Part shown: positions 16,905 to 27,667 of the stretch, in pieces
Numbering within the stretch: position 1 is the first letter of the stretch
How the letters are laid out: each line of letters starts with the position of its first letter
NCBI RefSeq assembly: GCF_004571075.1
Contig: NZ_SPQP01000006.1
Location: forward strand, 80,099 to 144,098
Reading direction: 5' to 3'
From: Blastococcus sp. TF02A-35
Lineage (GTDB): Bacteria; Actinomycetota; Actinomycetes; Mycobacteriales; Geodermatophilaceae
DNA: 64,000 nt
Made by a program: the position numbers and the translations under genes
The notes under the pieces: model-generated
Seen by the model: the letters and a program-made list of their open reading frames with translations, nothing else
Databases searched by the model: none
Told to the model about the DNA's origin: nothing

Positions 16905-18524
16905 TCAGCCCACCGAGCCGAGGACGACCTCGACCATCACCGGCAGCAGGACCACGATCAGCAGCGCACCGAGGACGTCGAACGAGGCGCCCGACCGGAT
17001 CATCTTGGTGATCGGCACGACGCCCGAGCCGTAGGCGATCGCGTTCTGCGGCGTGGACACCGGCAGCATGAACCCGAACGAGGCCGCGAAGGTGGCGGCC
17101 AGCGCGGGCACGAACGGGTTGATGCCGGCCGCCATCGCCACCGGGATGATGATCGGCACGACGACCGCCGCCGACGCCGTGTTCGACGTCGTCTCGCTGA
17201 TGATGATCGCCAGGATCACCGCGAAGATCGTGATCGCGAACGTGCTGGTCAGGCCGAGCGAGTCGGCCGAGGCCTGGCCGATGGTCTCGGCGAGGCCGGT
17301 GCTGGCCAGCAGCGAGCCGAAGATGATGCCGGTCCCGAAGAGCAGGATCGTGCCCCAGTCGATCGTCGCCGCGTCGCTCCAGCGCAGCGTGAACTCGCGC
17401 GCCTTCCAGTCGGTGGGCAGCAGGAACAGCAGCGAGGCACCGAGCACGGCGATGATGCCCTCGTCCATGCGGTCGCTGATGGTGGCGTAGAGGTCGGAGT
17501 CGGTGCCGGCGGTCAGCGCGATGACGCCGGGGAAGATCCAGCAGGCCACGGTGACGGCGAAGGCGATGAGCGTGTTCTTCTCGGCGCGGGAGAACTTGCC
17601 GAGCTCGGCCCGCTCCTTCTGCACGTACTCGCTCACGCCCTCGATCCGGCGGATCTCGGGCTTGTTGAGCAGCAGCAGGACGACGGCGAGGGCGACGAAC
17701 ATGAGCGCGCAGATGGGCAGCGCCATGAGCATCCAGTCGAGGAACCCGATGCGCTCGCCGGTGGCCTCCTCGATGAGGCCTCGGCCGATCAGGTTCGGCG
17801 GCGTGCCGACCGGGGTGATCAGGCCGCCGACGCTGGCCCCGTAGGCGAGCATCAGCATGATCGCGACGCCCACCCGCAGCCGCAGCGGGTCGAAGTCCGG
17901 CTTCACCAGCTCCTTGTCCTGCAGCAGCTTGGCGATCACCGAGATGATGCCGAGCGCGGTCGGGAGCAGCATCGCGACGGTGGCGGTGTTGGAGACGAAC
18001 GCCGAGAGCAGCGCGGTGATGGCGCCGAAGGCGATGACCACCCGGTAGGTCGAGGTGCCCACCCACTTCAGGGAGAGCACGAACATGGCGAACCGCCGGG
18101 CCAGCCCGTGCTTGAGCATGGCGGCGGCGAGGATGAAGGCGCCGATGAAGGTGAAGACCGTCGTCGAGCCGAACGGGGCCAGCGCGTCGTCGGCCGGCAC
18201 CACGCCCAGGACCACGATCGCGGCGATGCCGATGAGGCCGCCGACGGGGATCGGCACCGGCTCGGTGATCCACAGGACGATGACGCCCAGCAGGATCGCC
18301 GCCAGCAGGTGCTGGTCGCGCGGCAGGTCGACGGGGAGCAGCGCGAAGAGGGCCGTCACCGCCGGGGCGAGGAAGAGCCCGACCGTGCGCCGGCCCTTCT
18401 CGAACCGCTCCTCGGCCGGGCTGAGCTCCTGCTCGCCGAGGCTGCGGTAGGTGGCGCTCCCGCGGAACGCCGCGTCGACGTCGGTCCGCTTGCCCTGCCC
18501 TGGTGCCCGCTCCGTTGCGGTCAT
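16905..18524 (-). CDS. DASS (SLC13) family sodium/anion symporter
   Basis: The 539-residue protein has about 12 hydrophobic segments. Two repeats are typical of the divalent anion:sodium symporter family, each with an SNT-type motif: FVSNTATVAMLLP in the first and ISETTSNTASAAVVVPI in the second, plus WITEPVPIPV near the start. These carriers take up dicarboxylates, citrate or sulfate with sodium. The substrate cannot be read from the sequence. The cytoplasmic N-terminus of about 50 residues is charged. It stands alone, 230 bp upstream of corA on the same strand. Confidence 0.9.
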   Translation of the reverse strand: MTATERAPGQGKRTDVDAAFRGSATYRSLGEQELSPAEERFEKGRRTVGLFLAPAVTALFALLPVDLPRDQHLLAAILLGVIVLWITEPVPIPVGGLIGIAAIVVLGVVPADDALAPFGSTTVFTFIGAFILAAAMLKHGLARRFAMFVLSLKWVGTSTYRVVIAFGAITALLSAFVSNTATVAMLLPTALGIISVIAKLLQDKELVKPDFDPLRLRVGVAIMLMLAYGASVGGLITPVGTPPNLIGRGLIEEATGERIGFLDWMLMALPICALMFVALAVVLLLLNKPEIRRIEGVSEYVQKERAELGKFSRAEKNTLIAFAVTVACWIFPGVIALTAGTDSDLYATISDRMDEGIIAVLGASLLFLLPTDWKAREFTLRWSDAATIDWGTILLFGTGIIFGSLLASTGLAETIGQASADSLGLTSTFAITIFAVILAIIISETTSNTASAAVVVPIIIPVAMAAGINPFVPALAATFAASFGFMLPVSTPQNAIAYGSGVVPITKMIRSGASFDVLGALLIVVLLPVMVEVVLGSVG

Positions 18525-18611
18525 GACGCCTCCCGCTGCTGAGATCCGACCCCGAACGATGGCACGCCCGCGACCGCGCGGCGACCTCTCCGCGGTGGCG
18601 CGGCGGAGCTG

Positions 18612-19484
18612 TCAGCGACCGAAGATGCCCTGGCCGAAGGCCCCGTTCGCGGTGATCTGCCGGGAGAGCCCCTTGCCCAGCTCGACCACCCGCGCGGTCC
18701 GCTCCGCGCCCAGCTGCAGCCACGGGTCGGCGGCGAGGGCGTCGGTCTGCACCTCGATGTGGGCGCGCAGCTGCTCGCCGTCGGCGGTGAGGCCGGCGTC
18801 GTCGAGCAGGCCGCGGTCGGCCAGGGCGGCGCACGCCGCCGACCACTGCTCGTCGCTCCACCCGCGGGTGGCCTTGGCGGCCTGCTCGGTGAAGCCGCGG
18901 CCGGTGGCCGAGTGGGTGACCAGCGCCTCGAGACCGGTCAGCCCGGCGTGCACCAGGACGGCGACGTGCCCGTCACCGCGGTGCTCGCGCAGCAGCGTGG
19001 CGCCGTGCCAGAGCACCAGCAGCGGCTCCTCCGGCCACGGCTGGTCGGCGTGCCCGGCGAACAGCGCGCGCCCCTCCGGGCTGAGCCCCGCGCAGGCCTC
19101 GCGGAGCAGCTCCCCCAGCTCGGCGACCTCCCGGGAGGCCGCGACCTCCTCCCCCAGCAGCCGGGTCAGCGAGGCGCGCGCCGCGTCCAGGCGGGCGGCC
19201 AGCACCTGCTCCGGCGAGGCGAGGGTCCACGCGCGCGGGACCATGTGCGCGACCAGGGACGGCGAGAAGTTGTAGAAGGTCGCCGTCACGACCCCGGCGC
19301 CCACCGCGCCCATGGCGGCGGCGCGGGCGGCGAAGTAGACCATCCGGCCCGGCTTGAGCCCCAGGGCAGCGAGGTGCTGGTCCTGCTCCGGTGCGAAGTA
19401 CAGCTGCGAGTGCAGCGGGTCGACCGCGCGGTGGGCGCGGCCGACGAGGGCGGGGTCGAAGACGGGCTGATCGGCGCTGACCAT
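18612..19484 (-). CDS. SCO6745-like conserved actinobacterial protein
   Basis: The 290-residue protein begins MVSADQPVFDPALVGRAHRA and contains YFAARAAAMGAVGAGVVTATFYNF, the hallmark stretch of a conserved actinobacterial family (SCO6745-like) whose function is not established. The C-terminal half looks like a winged-helix fold (ALVTHSATGRG...WSAACAALADRGLLD). ATG 19484 is preferred to a GTG three codons upstream. It ends 88 bp before the DASS transporter start on the same strand. Confidence 0.75.
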   Translation of the reverse strand: MVSADQPVFDPALVGRAHRAVDPLHSQLYFAPEQDQHLAALGLKPGRMVYFAARAAAMGAVGAGVVTATFYNFSPSLVAHMVPRAWTLASPEQVLAARLDAARASLTRLLGEEVAASREVAELGELLREACAGLSPEGRALFAGHADQPWPEEPLLVLWHGATLLREHRGDGHVAVLVHAGLTGLEALVTHSATGRGFTEQAAKATRGWSDEQWSAACAALADRGLLDDAGLTADGEQLRAHIEVQTDALAADPWLQLGAERTARVVELGKGLSRQITANGAFGQGIFGR

Positions 19485-19494
19485 GCGCCGCACC

Positions 19495-20493
19495 CTAGTC
19501 AGCCCGGACCGGCGGGAGCGAGAGCGACCAGGAGACCCGGGTGCGGACCGACCGGAAGCCGAGGCCCTCGTAGAGCCGCAGCGCGCCGGTGACGTTGTCG
19601 CTGTCGACGTCGAGGGCGGCGCGGGCGCAGCCGGCGTCGGCGCCCACCCGCAGGGCGCGGGCGATCATCGCCGAGGCGACCCCGCGCCCACGGGCGGCGG
19701 GCAGCACGCCGATCTGCCCGAGGACCACCTCGGCGTACCCCTTCGCGCGGGTGTCGGACTCGTAGACGTAGGCCAGCACGTAGCCCTGCACCGCGCCGTC
19801 GGCCACCGCGAGCACCGAGAGGTCGGGGCGGAAGGACCGCTGGCCGGTGAACAGCGACCGCCAGAACCCCTGCTCCACCTGGCTGGAGCCGTGGTGCTGG
19901 GTGAACGAGGCGTTGTGCGCGCGGCGCACGTCGTCGTCGCGGTCCCAGGTGAACGGCACGAGCGCGACCCCGTCGACCGGTCCCGCCGCGGGCAGGTCGG
20001 CCAGCGGCCGCTCCATCGAGCGGTACCAGCGCTCCGCCGTCAGCCCGCGGGCGGCGACCAGGCGCTCGAGGTCGGGCTGGGTGCCGAGCACGCCGACGAC
20101 GAGGGTGGCCGGGGCCTCCGGATGGCGCTCGGCGTGCACCTCGGCCCCCCGCGCGAGCTGCCAGTCCAGGAGCGCGCCGCCGATCCCCCGCCCGCGGTGC
20201 GCGGGGTGCACCCGGCCGTCGAGCGCGATGCGGAAGGACTCCCCGACGGTGTCCCGGGCGGAGACGGTGGCGTACCCGGCGAGGGCGCCGTCGGCCCCCT
20301 GCACCGCGACCCCGTCACGGGCGAGGTCGAGGTTCCACCCGGCCCACTCCTCGGCCACGTCCTCGGTCTCGGCGTACTCGCCGGTGTCGTCACCGGGCTC
20401 GGCCGCGACCAGCAGCTCGGCCACCGCGGCGGCGTCGTCGGCCCGGAGCGGGCGGGCGGTCGGTCCGGCGGGGACGGCGGGGAGCTCGGGCAC
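19495..20493 (-). CDS. Double GNAT N-acetyltransferase, possibly mycothiol synthase-like
   Basis: Two GNAT acetyltransferase folds are visible. Acetyl-CoA binding loops are HPAHRGRGIGGALL in the first half and PAARGRGVASAMIARAL in the second. The length of 332 residues and the two-domain form match mycothiol synthase MshD, which acetylates the cysteine of the mycothiol precursor, but many other two-domain GNATs exist. I cannot confirm the substrate. The GTG start gives VPELPAVPAGPTARPLR. Confidence 0.75.
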   Translation of the reverse strand: MPELPAVPAGPTARPLRADDAAAVAELLVAAEPGDDTGEYAETEDVAEEWAGWNLDLARDGVAVQGADGALAGYATVSARDTVGESFRIALDGRVHPAHRGRGIGGALLDWQLARGAEVHAERHPEAPATLVVGVLGTQPDLERLVAARGLTAERWYRSMERPLADLPAAGPVDGVALVPFTWDRDDDVRRAHNASFTQHHGSSQVEQGFWRSLFTGQRSFRPDLSVLAVADGAVQGYVLAYVYESDTRAKGYAEVVLGQIGVLPAARGRGVASAMIARALRVGADAGCARAALDVDSDNVTGALRLYEGLGFRSVRTRVSWSLSLPPVRAD

Positions 20494-20538
20494 GGCTCGT
20501 GAGGCTAGGCACCCCGGCCCCGGCGGACCAACCGGTTT

Positions 20539-20919
20539 TCAGGTCCGGGTGAACAGGCAGAACGGGTGCCCGTCGGGGTCGGCGAAGATGCGGACGTCCT
20601 CGTGGGGGTCGGTGTACCCGTCGAGCAGGCGCGCGCCGGCCTCCTCGGCCACCGCGCACGCCGCGGCGAGGTCCTCGACCTGGAAGTCCAGGTGCACCTG
20701 CATCTGCTGGGTGCCCGGCTCCGGCGGCCAGACCGGCGGCACGTGGTCGGCCTCCAGCTGGAAGGACAGCCCCGTCCCGCCGTCCTCGGGCCGCAGCGCC
20801 GCCCACTCCGGCCCGTCGTCGCGCAGCGGCCAGCCGAGCAGCCGCTGGTAGAAGCGGGCGAGGCCGCCCGGGTCGGGGGTGCCGAGGACGGGTGCGGCCA
20901 GCCGGATACCCGGGATCAT
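20539..20919 (-). CDS. VOC family (glyoxalase-like) protein
   Basis: The 126-residue protein has two beta-alpha-beta-beta-beta modules: PVLGTPDPGGLARFYQRLLGW, then VHLDFQVEDLAAACAVAEE and DPDGHPFCLF at the end. His and Glu positions typical of metal-binding VOC proteins are partly present (VHLDF; FADPDGHPF). Its ATG overlaps the stop of the amidohydrolase as ATGA. The substrate is unknown. Confidence 0.85.
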   Translation of the reverse strand: MIPGIRLAAPVLGTPDPGGLARFYQRLLGWPLRDDGPEWAALRPEDGGTGLSFQLEADHVPPVWPPEPGTQQMQVHLDFQVEDLAAACAVAEEAGARLLDGYTDPHEDVRIFADPDGHPFCLFTRT

Positions 20920-21806
20920 CCGTCGATCCTGAACAGCCGCGCCCCGTTCTGCCACAGGACGGCGCGCAGCCACTCCTCCCCCAGTCCCAGCCGGTGCAGC
21001 GCCTGCAGCTGGTGGGCGTAGGCGTAGGGGATGGACGGGAAGTCGCTGCCCAGCAGCACCTTGTCCCGCAGCGCCGCCAGCCGGGGCAGGTCGGCCTGGT
21101 CGAACGGCATGAGCCGCTCGGTGAAGTCGGTGGCGAACATCGTGGTGTCCAGGTGCACCCGCTCGTAGCGCTCGGCGAGGTCGAGGAAGTCGCGGTACTC
21201 GGGCATGCCGAGGTGCGCGATGACCAGCTGCAGCCGCGGGTACCGCTCGAGCAGGCCCTCCATGGGCGCCGGCCCGGTGTGCTCGCCGGCGAGCGGGCCG
21301 GAGCCGCAGTGGATGACCACCGGGGTGCCGGTCTCCTCCAGCCGGGCCCAGACGCCGTCGAGCAGCTCGTCCCGCGGGTCGAAGGCGCCGACCTGCACGT
21401 GCACCTTGAACACCCGGGCCCCGCGGTCGAGGGCCTCGGCCACGTAGCCGGCCGCACCCGGCTCGGGGAAGAACGTCGCCGACTGCAGCACCTGCGGGCG
21501 GGGAGCCGCGAAGGCGTGCGACCAGTCGTTGAGCCAGGCCGCCATCCCCGCCTTGTGCGGGTAGGGCAGCGTCGGGAACGCACGCACGCCCAGCCGGTCG
21601 AGGACGACGAGCCGCTCCTCCTCCGGCAGCCGGTAGGTCACCGGCCACGCGGGGCCGTAGTGCCGCTCGGCCTGCTCGAAGTAGTCCCAGACCTTGGCCT
21701 GCACTCGCTCGGGGAGGAAGTGCACGTGCACGTCCACCAGCCCGGGCAGGCCCAGCTCCCGCCAGTACCGCGGGACGTCGTCGTCCCCGGCCGGCGGACG
21801 GGTCAC
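20916..21806 (-). CDS. Amidohydrolase 2 family metal-dependent hydrolase
   Basis: The 296-residue TIM-barrel hydrolase shows the metal-binding VDVHVHFLP near the start, VVIHCGSG, QLVIAHLGMPEY and the late LLGSDFPSIPY with the conserved Asp. This pattern is typical of the amidohydrolase_2 group (ACMSD and related decarboxylases/hydrolases). GTG 21806 overlaps the stop of the quinone oxidoreductase as GTGA, so the smpB-oxidoreductase-hydrolase-VOC genes are coupled. The substrate is unknown. Confidence 0.88.
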   Translation of the reverse strand: MTRPPAGDDDVPRYWRELGLPGLVDVHVHFLPERVQAKVWDYFEQAERHYGPAWPVTYRLPEEERLVVLDRLGVRAFPTLPYPHKAGMAAWLNDWSHAFAAPRPQVLQSATFFPEPGAAGYVAEALDRGARVFKVHVQVGAFDPRDELLDGVWARLEETGTPVVIHCGSGPLAGEHTGPAPMEGLLERYPRLQLVIAHLGMPEYRDFLDLAERYERVHLDTTMFATDFTERLMPFDQADLPRLAALRDKVLLGSDFPSIPYAYAHQLQALHRLGLGEEWLRAVLWQNGARLFRIDG

Positions 21807-22723
21807 AGGGTCACGACCACCTTGCCGCGCACGTGGCCGCCGGCGACCAGCTCCTGCGCCTGGGCCGTCTGCTCCAGCGGGAACGCCTTGGCGACGGCGA
21901 CCCGGAGCTGGCCGGCGTCGGCCATGCGGGCCAGCTCCTCCAGGTCGTGCCGCTCGGGCCGGACGAACACGTAGCGGCCGCCCATCTCGTTCACCGACGG
22001 GTCGACGACGCTGGCGATCCGCGAGACGTCGCGGACCTGCTTCGGGGCGTCGGCCAGGTAGTCCCCGCCGTTGAGGTCGAGGACGGCGTCGACCGGCTCG
22101 GAGAGCTGCTCGCTGATCGGGCCGGCCGAGTAGTCGAGCACCTCGGCGGCGCCGGCCTCCTTGAGGAAGCCGTGGTTGCGCGGGCTGGCGGTGCCGATCA
22201 CGTGCGCGCCCAGGGCGACGGCGATCTGCACGGCGAAGAAGCCGACGCCACCGGCCGCGCGGTGCACCAGCACCCGGTCGCCCTCGCCGACGGCGAGCGC
22301 CTCGGTCAGCGCCTGGTAGGCGGTCAGCCCGGCGAGCGGGACGGCACCGGCCTCGGTGAAGGACAGCGACTCCGGCTTCAGCGCCAGGCACCGCTGCGGG
22401 GCGGGCACGAGCTCGGCCGCCGTCCCCCACTGCACGTCGTCGCGGCGGAGGTAGCCGAACACCTCGTCGCCGGGCGTGAAGTCCACGACCGCCGGGCCGA
22501 CGGCCTCGACGACGCCGGCGAGGTCCCAGCCCGGGATGATCGGGAAGTTGTGCGGGAAGAAGGCCGCCAGGCCGCCCGCGCGGATGCCGATGTCGACCGG
22601 GTTGACGCCCGCGGCGCGGGTGCGGACCAGCACGGTGTCGGGGCCGACCGGGGGCTCGGGCAGGTCGTCGCGCAGCTGCAGGACCTCGACCCCGCCGAAC
22701 CGGTCGTAGGCGATGCCCCTCAT
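21803..22723 (-). CDS. NADPH:quinone oxidoreductase-like zinc-independent MDR protein
   Basis: The 306-residue protein is a medium-chain dehydrogenase/reductase. It has an N-terminal GroES-like part ([29 protein letters not shown]) and a Rossmann part ([30 protein letters not shown]). Catalytic zinc cysteines are absent, as in quinone oxidoreductases. ATG 22723 overlaps the smpB stop as ATGA. It probably reduces small quinones or enones with NADPH. Confidence 0.9.
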   Translation of the reverse strand: MRGIAYDRFGGVEVLQLRDDLPEPPVGPDTVLVRTRAAGVNPVDIGIRAGGLAAFFPHNFPIIPGWDLAGVVEAVGPAVVDFTPGDEVFGYLRRDDVQWGTAAELVPAPQRCLALKPESLSFTEAGAVPLAGLTAYQALTEALAVGEGDRVLVHRAAGGVGFFAVQIAVALGAHVIGTASPRNHGFLKEAGAAEVLDYSAGPISEQLSEPVDAVLDLNGGDYLADAPKQVRDVSRIASVVDPSVNEMGGRYVFVRPERHDLEELARMADAGQLRVAVAKAFPLEQTAQAQELVAGGHVRGKVVVTL

Positions 22724-23196
22724 CGACGTCCCTTCACGTAGCGGCCGAAGGCCTTCTGGATCTCCCGACGCGAGTCGCGCTCGGCCATGTCGTGCCGCTT
22801 GTCGTAGGACTTCTTGCCCTTCGCCAGCGCGAGGGTGGCCTTGACCTTGCCGTCCTTGAAGTACAGGTCGAGCGGGACGAGCGTCAGCCCGCCCTCCTTG
22901 GTCTTGCCCAGCAGCTTGTCGATCTCGGACCGGTGCATCAGCACCTTCCGCTTGCGGCGGGGGGTGTGGTTGGTCCAGGTGCCCTGCACGTACTCGGGGA
23001 TGTGGACGTGCTGGAGCCACACCTCGCCGTCGTCGATCGAGGCGAACCCGTCGACGAGCGAGGCACGGCCGGCACGCAGGCTCTTCACCTCGGTGCCGGT
23101 GAGCACCAGGCCCACCTCGTACGTGTCGAGGATCGAGTAGTCGTGCCGCGCCTTCTTGTTCTGGGCGATGAGCTTGCGCCCGGTCTCACGCGGCAT
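22720..23196 (-). CDS. smpB: SsrA-binding protein SmpB
   Basis: The 158-residue protein starts with [20 protein letters not shown] and contains [16 protein letters not shown], the OB-fold core that binds the tRNA-like part of tmRNA. The C-terminal tail [20 protein letters not shown] inserts into the empty mRNA channel of a stalled ribosome. It is the partner of ssrA in this window. It lies downstream of ftsX in the usual actinobacterial order. Confidence 0.97.
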   Translation of the reverse strand: MPRETGRKLIAQNKKARHDYSILDTYEVGLVLTGTEVKSLRAGRASLVDGFASIDDGEVWLQHVHIPEYVQGTWTNHTPRRKRKVLMHRSEIDKLLGKTKEGGLTLVPLDLYFKDGKVKATLALAKGKKSYDKRHDMAERDSRREIQKAFGRYVKGRR

Positions 23197-23251
23197 GCCA
23201 CCAGGCTACTGCGCGCCGCGATCTTGCCCCGCCCGAGCACGGGGGCGGGGG

Positions 23252-24136
23252 CTACAGGCGGACGTAGAGGCGCAGGGTCACGTAGGAGGCGACGCTGGCC
23301 AGCAGCACGCCGGCGGTGGTGATGATCGCGCCGGTCGCGATGACCTGGTCCCACTCGATGCCGGTGATGATCCCGGCCTTGATCGGACCGGCCAGCGTGC
23401 TGTCCACGAACGTCAGCTTGGTGACGACGAGGCCCGCCGTGGCGAGCAGACCACCGATGAGACCGGCCAGCGCGGCCTCGAGGATGAACGGCAGCTGGGT
23501 GTACCAGCGGGAGGCGCCGACCAGCCGCATGATGTTGGTCTCGTTGCGCCGGTTGAACGCGGCCAGCTGGATGGTGTTGGAGATCAGCAGCAGCGCGGCG
23601 GCGGCCTGCACACCGGCGACGGCGATCGTCGCGTTGCGGGCGCCGTTGAGCAGGCTGAACAGCCGGTCGAGGAAGTCGCCCTCGTCGCGCACCTGGTCCA
23701 CGCCGGCCTCGCCGTTGGGGAACGCCGCGGCGATGACCGAGTACCGCTCGGGGTTCACCAGCTCCACGCGGAAGCTCTCCGGGAGCGCGTCCGGCGGGGT
23801 GTTCTCCACCAGCTCCGGCTGCTGGGCGAACTGCTGCTGGAACCGCTCGTAGGCCTCGTCGCGGGACTCGTAGATGAAGCTCTTGACCTCGTCGGAGGAC
23901 TCGAGCTCGGTCTGGATGGCCTGCCGCTGCTCGTCGGTGACGTCGTCGGCCAGGAAGATGGAGACCTGCACCTTGTCGTAGTAGATCTCCTTCATGTCGG
24001 AGATCATCGAGGCGATCAGCAGGCCGGTGCCCATCAGGCCGAGCGAGATGGCCGTCGTGAGGATCATCGCGACCGTCATGGTCAGGTTGCGACGCAGCCC
24101 GGAGGCCACCTCGGAGAGCACGAAGTTGACGCGCAT
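23252..24136 (-). CDS. ftsX: Cell division membrane protein FtsX
   Basis: The 294-residue protein has the FtsX layout: one N-terminal membrane helix (LTMTVAMILTTAISLGLMGTG), a large periplasmic domain that activates peptidoglycan hydrolases, then three C-terminal membrane helices, with FNRRNETNIMRLVGASRWY marking the coupling region. With FtsE it links division to septal wall hydrolysis, in actinobacteria through RipC-type hydrolases. It follows ftsE after 56 bp. Confidence 0.96.
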   Translation of the reverse strand: MRVNFVLSEVASGLRRNLTMTVAMILTTAISLGLMGTGLLIASMISDMKEIYYDKVQVSIFLADDVTDEQRQAIQTELESSDEVKSFIYESRDEAYERFQQQFAQQPELVENTPPDALPESFRVELVNPERYSVIAAAFPNGEAGVDQVRDEGDFLDRLFSLLNGARNATIAVAGVQAAAALLLISNTIQLAAFNRRNETNIMRLVGASRWYTQLPFILEAALAGLIGGLLATAGLVVTKLTFVDSTLAGPIKAGIITGIEWDQVIATGAIITTAGVLLASVASYVTLRLYVRL

Positions 24137-24192
24137 GGGTTCCCTGTCGTGGAGTTCGTTCGGACGCGGTCGGCGGGTGCTGCGGCGGCGGC

Positions 24193-24882
<690 letters not shown>

Positions 24883-25061
24883 GAGGCGCAACGGTACTAG
24901 CCCGGGACCTCGCTCAAGCGTCTTTGGCCGCGACCTGCCGGAGCCGATCTCGCGGACAGTCACGAAGCCCGCGCATCCGGCGGGTCGGCGGTGACGGACG
25001 GTCGCGTCCGGCTCCGCGGAGGACCGGAACGTGACCTCGCCTACACGGCCCGGCGACCCGG

Positions 25062-26291
25062 TCAGACCGCGACCGGCACCGGGCCCTCCGCCCGCCCCGG
25101 GGCCACCGGGACCACCTCGGCCCTCGCCCGCAGGTGCCAGGCGGTGGCCGCCAGCGTCGTCAGGAACACGAGCACGTAGAGGTTGCCGACGACGAGGGCC
25201 GCCGGGCCCGCGTCCAGCACCGGGGGCGCGCCGCTTGCGTCCGGCGGGTCGGCGAGGGCCAGCACCCAGGGGAAGGTCAGCGGCAGCAGCGCCGTCGGCG
25301 CGAGCCACACCAGGTCCCGGCGGGCCCACCGCGGGCGCAGCAGGACACCGCCGAGGAAGACGGCCAGCGGCACCAGCCACACCCAGTGGTGCCCCCAGGT
25401 CCAGGGCGAGACCGTCGCCCCGCACATGCCGCAGAGGGCGACGGCGAGGACCCGCTCCCCCGCCCGGTACGCCCGTGCGGCGAGCAGGAAGGTCACCGCC
25501 ACCACGGCGGCCGCGGCGGCCATCCACAGCAGCTGGGCGACCGGCTGCGACAGCCCGCTGCGCAGCAGCAGCCCCCGCAGCGACTGGTTGTGCGTGGAGG
25601 TGACGTCGGCGTAGACCCGGGTGGGGTCGGCGAACGTGCCGCCCAGCCAGAAGGTCACCGACGGCCCGGGGAGCAGCACGAGGCCGACGAGCACGGTGCC
25701 GGCGAACGCCACGACGCTGGTCACCGCGGCACGCAGCCGGCGGGTCACGAGCAGGTAGCCGACCAGCAGGAACGGGGTCAGCTTGATCCCCGCGGCGATG
25801 CCGATCCCGATGCCGACGGTGCGGCGGCTCTCCCGGCCCAGCAGGTCCCACAGCACCAGGGCCATGAGCAGCAGGTTGACCTGCCCGAGGAACAGCGTGG
25901 CGTGCACGGCCTCGGTGGCCAGCAGCACGCCGGCGGTCCCGCCGGCCAGCAGCAGGCGCTGCCCGCGGCCGACCCGCAGCGGGGTGGCCTGCCAGCAGCG
26001 CAGCGCGCACCAGACGAGCAGCGCCGCGTTCAGCAGCGCCACCGCGACGGTCGCGGCGGCCGGGGTGAGCATCGCCAGCGGCGTGAAGAGCAGGGCGGCG
26101 AACGGGGTGTAGGTGAAGAGCATGTCGCCGCGGAAGACCGGGCCGTCGTAGAGGGCGCCGCCGTCCAGCGCGAGCTGCCCGCCGGCCCGGTAGACCGCCA
26201 GGTCGATGGTCTCCGCCCCGGTCGACTGCACGACCACGGCCAGCCCGAACAGGCAGGCGAGCGCGGCCGCCACCTGCACCCCGGGCCTCAT
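25062..26291 (-). CDS. GT87-type membrane mannosyltransferase (DUF2029)
   Basis: The 409-residue protein has about ten membrane helices and the GT-C pattern of the DUF2029/GT87 family: an early acidic pair in [11 protein letters not shown] (Asp of the first loop), [31 protein letters not shown] and a late [13 protein letters not shown]. Such proteins, like mycobacterial PimE, move mannose from polyprenyl-phosphate-mannose to lipid glycans outside the membrane. ATG 26291 overlaps the stop of the GT2 gene as ATGA, so the two probably supply and use the same lipid sugar donor. Confidence 0.85.
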   Translation of the reverse strand: MRPGVQVAAALACLFGLAVVVQSTGAETIDLAVYRAGGQLALDGGALYDGPVFRGDMLFTYTPFAALLFTPLAMLTPAAATVAVALLNAALLVWCALRCWQATPLRVGRGQRLLLAGGTAGVLLATEAVHATLFLGQVNLLLMALVLWDLLGRESRRTVGIGIGIAAGIKLTPFLLVGYLLVTRRLRAAVTSVVAFAGTVLVGLVLLPGPSVTFWLGGTFADPTRVYADVTSTHNQSLRGLLLRSGLSQPVAQLLWMAAAAAVVAVTFLLAARAYRAGERVLAVALCGMCGATVSPWTWGHHWVWLVPLAVFLGGVLLRPRWARRDLVWLAPTALLPLTFPWVLALADPPDASGAPPVLDAGPAALVVGNLYVLVFLTTLAATAWHLRARAEVVPVAPGRAEGPVPVAV

Positions 26292-27478
26292 TCGGCACCC
26301 CGGCAGCCGGCGAGCACCGGAGCGATCGCCAGGACGTCGGCCGAGGGGCCGGGACCGGTGGCATCGTCGCGACGCGGCGCGTAGGTGACGGTGGAGACGA
26401 AGAAGAACCGGGCGAGGAACGCGACGGCGAGGGTGACCGCCTGGGCCAGCACCGACGGGACGGCCAGGAGCTCGACCAGCAGCGCCAGCAGCGGCAGCCG
26501 GGCCAGCGCGTCGGCGTTGTTGTAGAGCAGCGAGTGCAGGGCGCGCATCCACCGGCCGTGCCGGCCGTCGCGCAGGTCGGCGAAGACGAAGCGCTCCTGC
26601 AGCACGAAGTTGTGCACGATCGCGATCTCGGTGGCCAGGACCGCCGAGGGCAGGTAGTGCAGGCCCGCCTCGCGCATGAGCAGCCACATCAGCGCCAGGT
26701 TGACCACGGTGCCCAGCGCACCGACCGCGGCGAAGCGCGCCATGCGGCCCATGCGCAGGGCGGCCATCTGGCGCAGGAACTGCGCCCCGTTGCGCCAGGA
26801 CGCCTTGCTGGCGCCGTCGTGGCGCTCCCCGAAGAGGAAGGGCACCTCCCGGACCCGCAGGTCGTGCCGGGCCAGGATCTCCAGCAGGATCTTGAACCCG
26901 CGCGGGCGCAGCCGGTCCAGCTGGACGGCGTCCCGGCGGACGCAGAAGAAGCCGGTCATGGGGTCGGTGCAGACCCGCCCCACCCGGCGCGGGAAGCAGG
27001 AGCGGGCGAGCAGGGTCGAGCCGCTGGAGACCGCCCGCCGCCACGACGAGGACAGCCCGGAGGCGTCACCAGCGCCGCAGTACCGGCTGGCCACCACCAG
27101 GTCCACGCCCTCGCTGCGCTCGCGCAGCAGCGGCACCAGCTCGGGCGGGTGCTGCAGGTCGCCGTCCATGACCACCACGTGCTCCCCGCGGGCGGCGGCG
27201 ATCCCGGCGGCCACCGCACCGGCCAGGCCGCCCTGCCGCTCGTCCGGCGCGCGGTGCAGGAGCCGGACCGGGAGGGCGCTGGACAGCGCGGCGAGACGCA
27301 CCGCGTCGGCCGTCCCGTCGGTCGAGTCGTCGACGAACAGGACCTCGACGTCGTGCCGTCCGGGGAGTGCCTCGCCGAGGCGGCGGAGGAGCTCGGCGAC
27401 GTTCCCCTCTTCGTTGAACGTCGGGACGACGACGGTCAGGTCCACGCTGGGCGTCTCCAGGGGCTGGTCGCGGGGCAC
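26288..27478 (-). CDS. Polyprenyl-phosphate sugar transferase (GT2) with GtrA-like membrane domain
   Basis: Residues 12-250 are a GT2 glycosyltransferase of the dolichol-phosphate mannose synthase type: [27 protein letters not shown] and the metal-binding [12 protein letters not shown]. Residues 260-370 form four membrane helices of the GtrA/DPMS family ([20 protein letters not shown]). Domain fusions of this kind make and flip polyprenyl-phosphate sugars. The GTG at 27478 is taken; an alternative start is GTG 27445 ([10 protein letters not shown]), which has a GGAG site upstream. It is inserted, with its GT87 partner, between prfB and ftsE. Confidence 0.88.
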   Translation of the reverse strand: MPRDQPLETPSVDLTVVVPTFNEEGNVAELLRRLGEALPGRHDVEVLFVDDSTDGTADAVRLAALSSALPVRLLHRAPDERQGGLAGAVAAGIAAARGEHVVVMDGDLQHPPELVPLLRERSEGVDLVVASRYCGAGDASGLSSSWRRAVSSGSTLLARSCFPRRVGRVCTDPMTGFFCVRRDAVQLDRLRPRGFKILLEILARHDLRVREVPFLFGERHDGASKASWRNGAQFLRQMAALRMGRMARFAAVGALGTVVNLALMWLLMREAGLHYLPSAVLATEIAIVHNFVLQERFVFADLRDGRHGRWMRALHSLLYNNADALARLPLLALLVELLAVPSVLAQAVTLAVAFLARFFFVSTVTYAPRRDDATGPGPSADVLAIAPVLAGCRGAE

Positions 27479-27667
27479 CCGCCGGCCCGCTCACGAGCGC
27501 CGCTCGCAGACGGGCCGGACGGTCACGGCCCGGCGACGGTGCCACGCCGGGCACGCCCCCGGAGGGACGACGCGAGGGGCGCCGTCACGGCAGTCACACC
27601 GCTCCCCACGGGCACCGCCCGCACCCGTCGGCGCGCTCCACGCGAGCGCGCCGGACCCTCCCGGCGG

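Noticed and set aside
15457..18542. Long plus-strand frames opposite corA and the DASS transporter
   Set aside because: They are antisense shadows; the minus-strand frames have full family motifs.
16807..18861. 684-codon minus-strand frame overlapping the DASS gene
   Set aside because: It is Arg/Gly/Pro-rich in an alternative frame of the same strand; the transporter frame explains the DNA.
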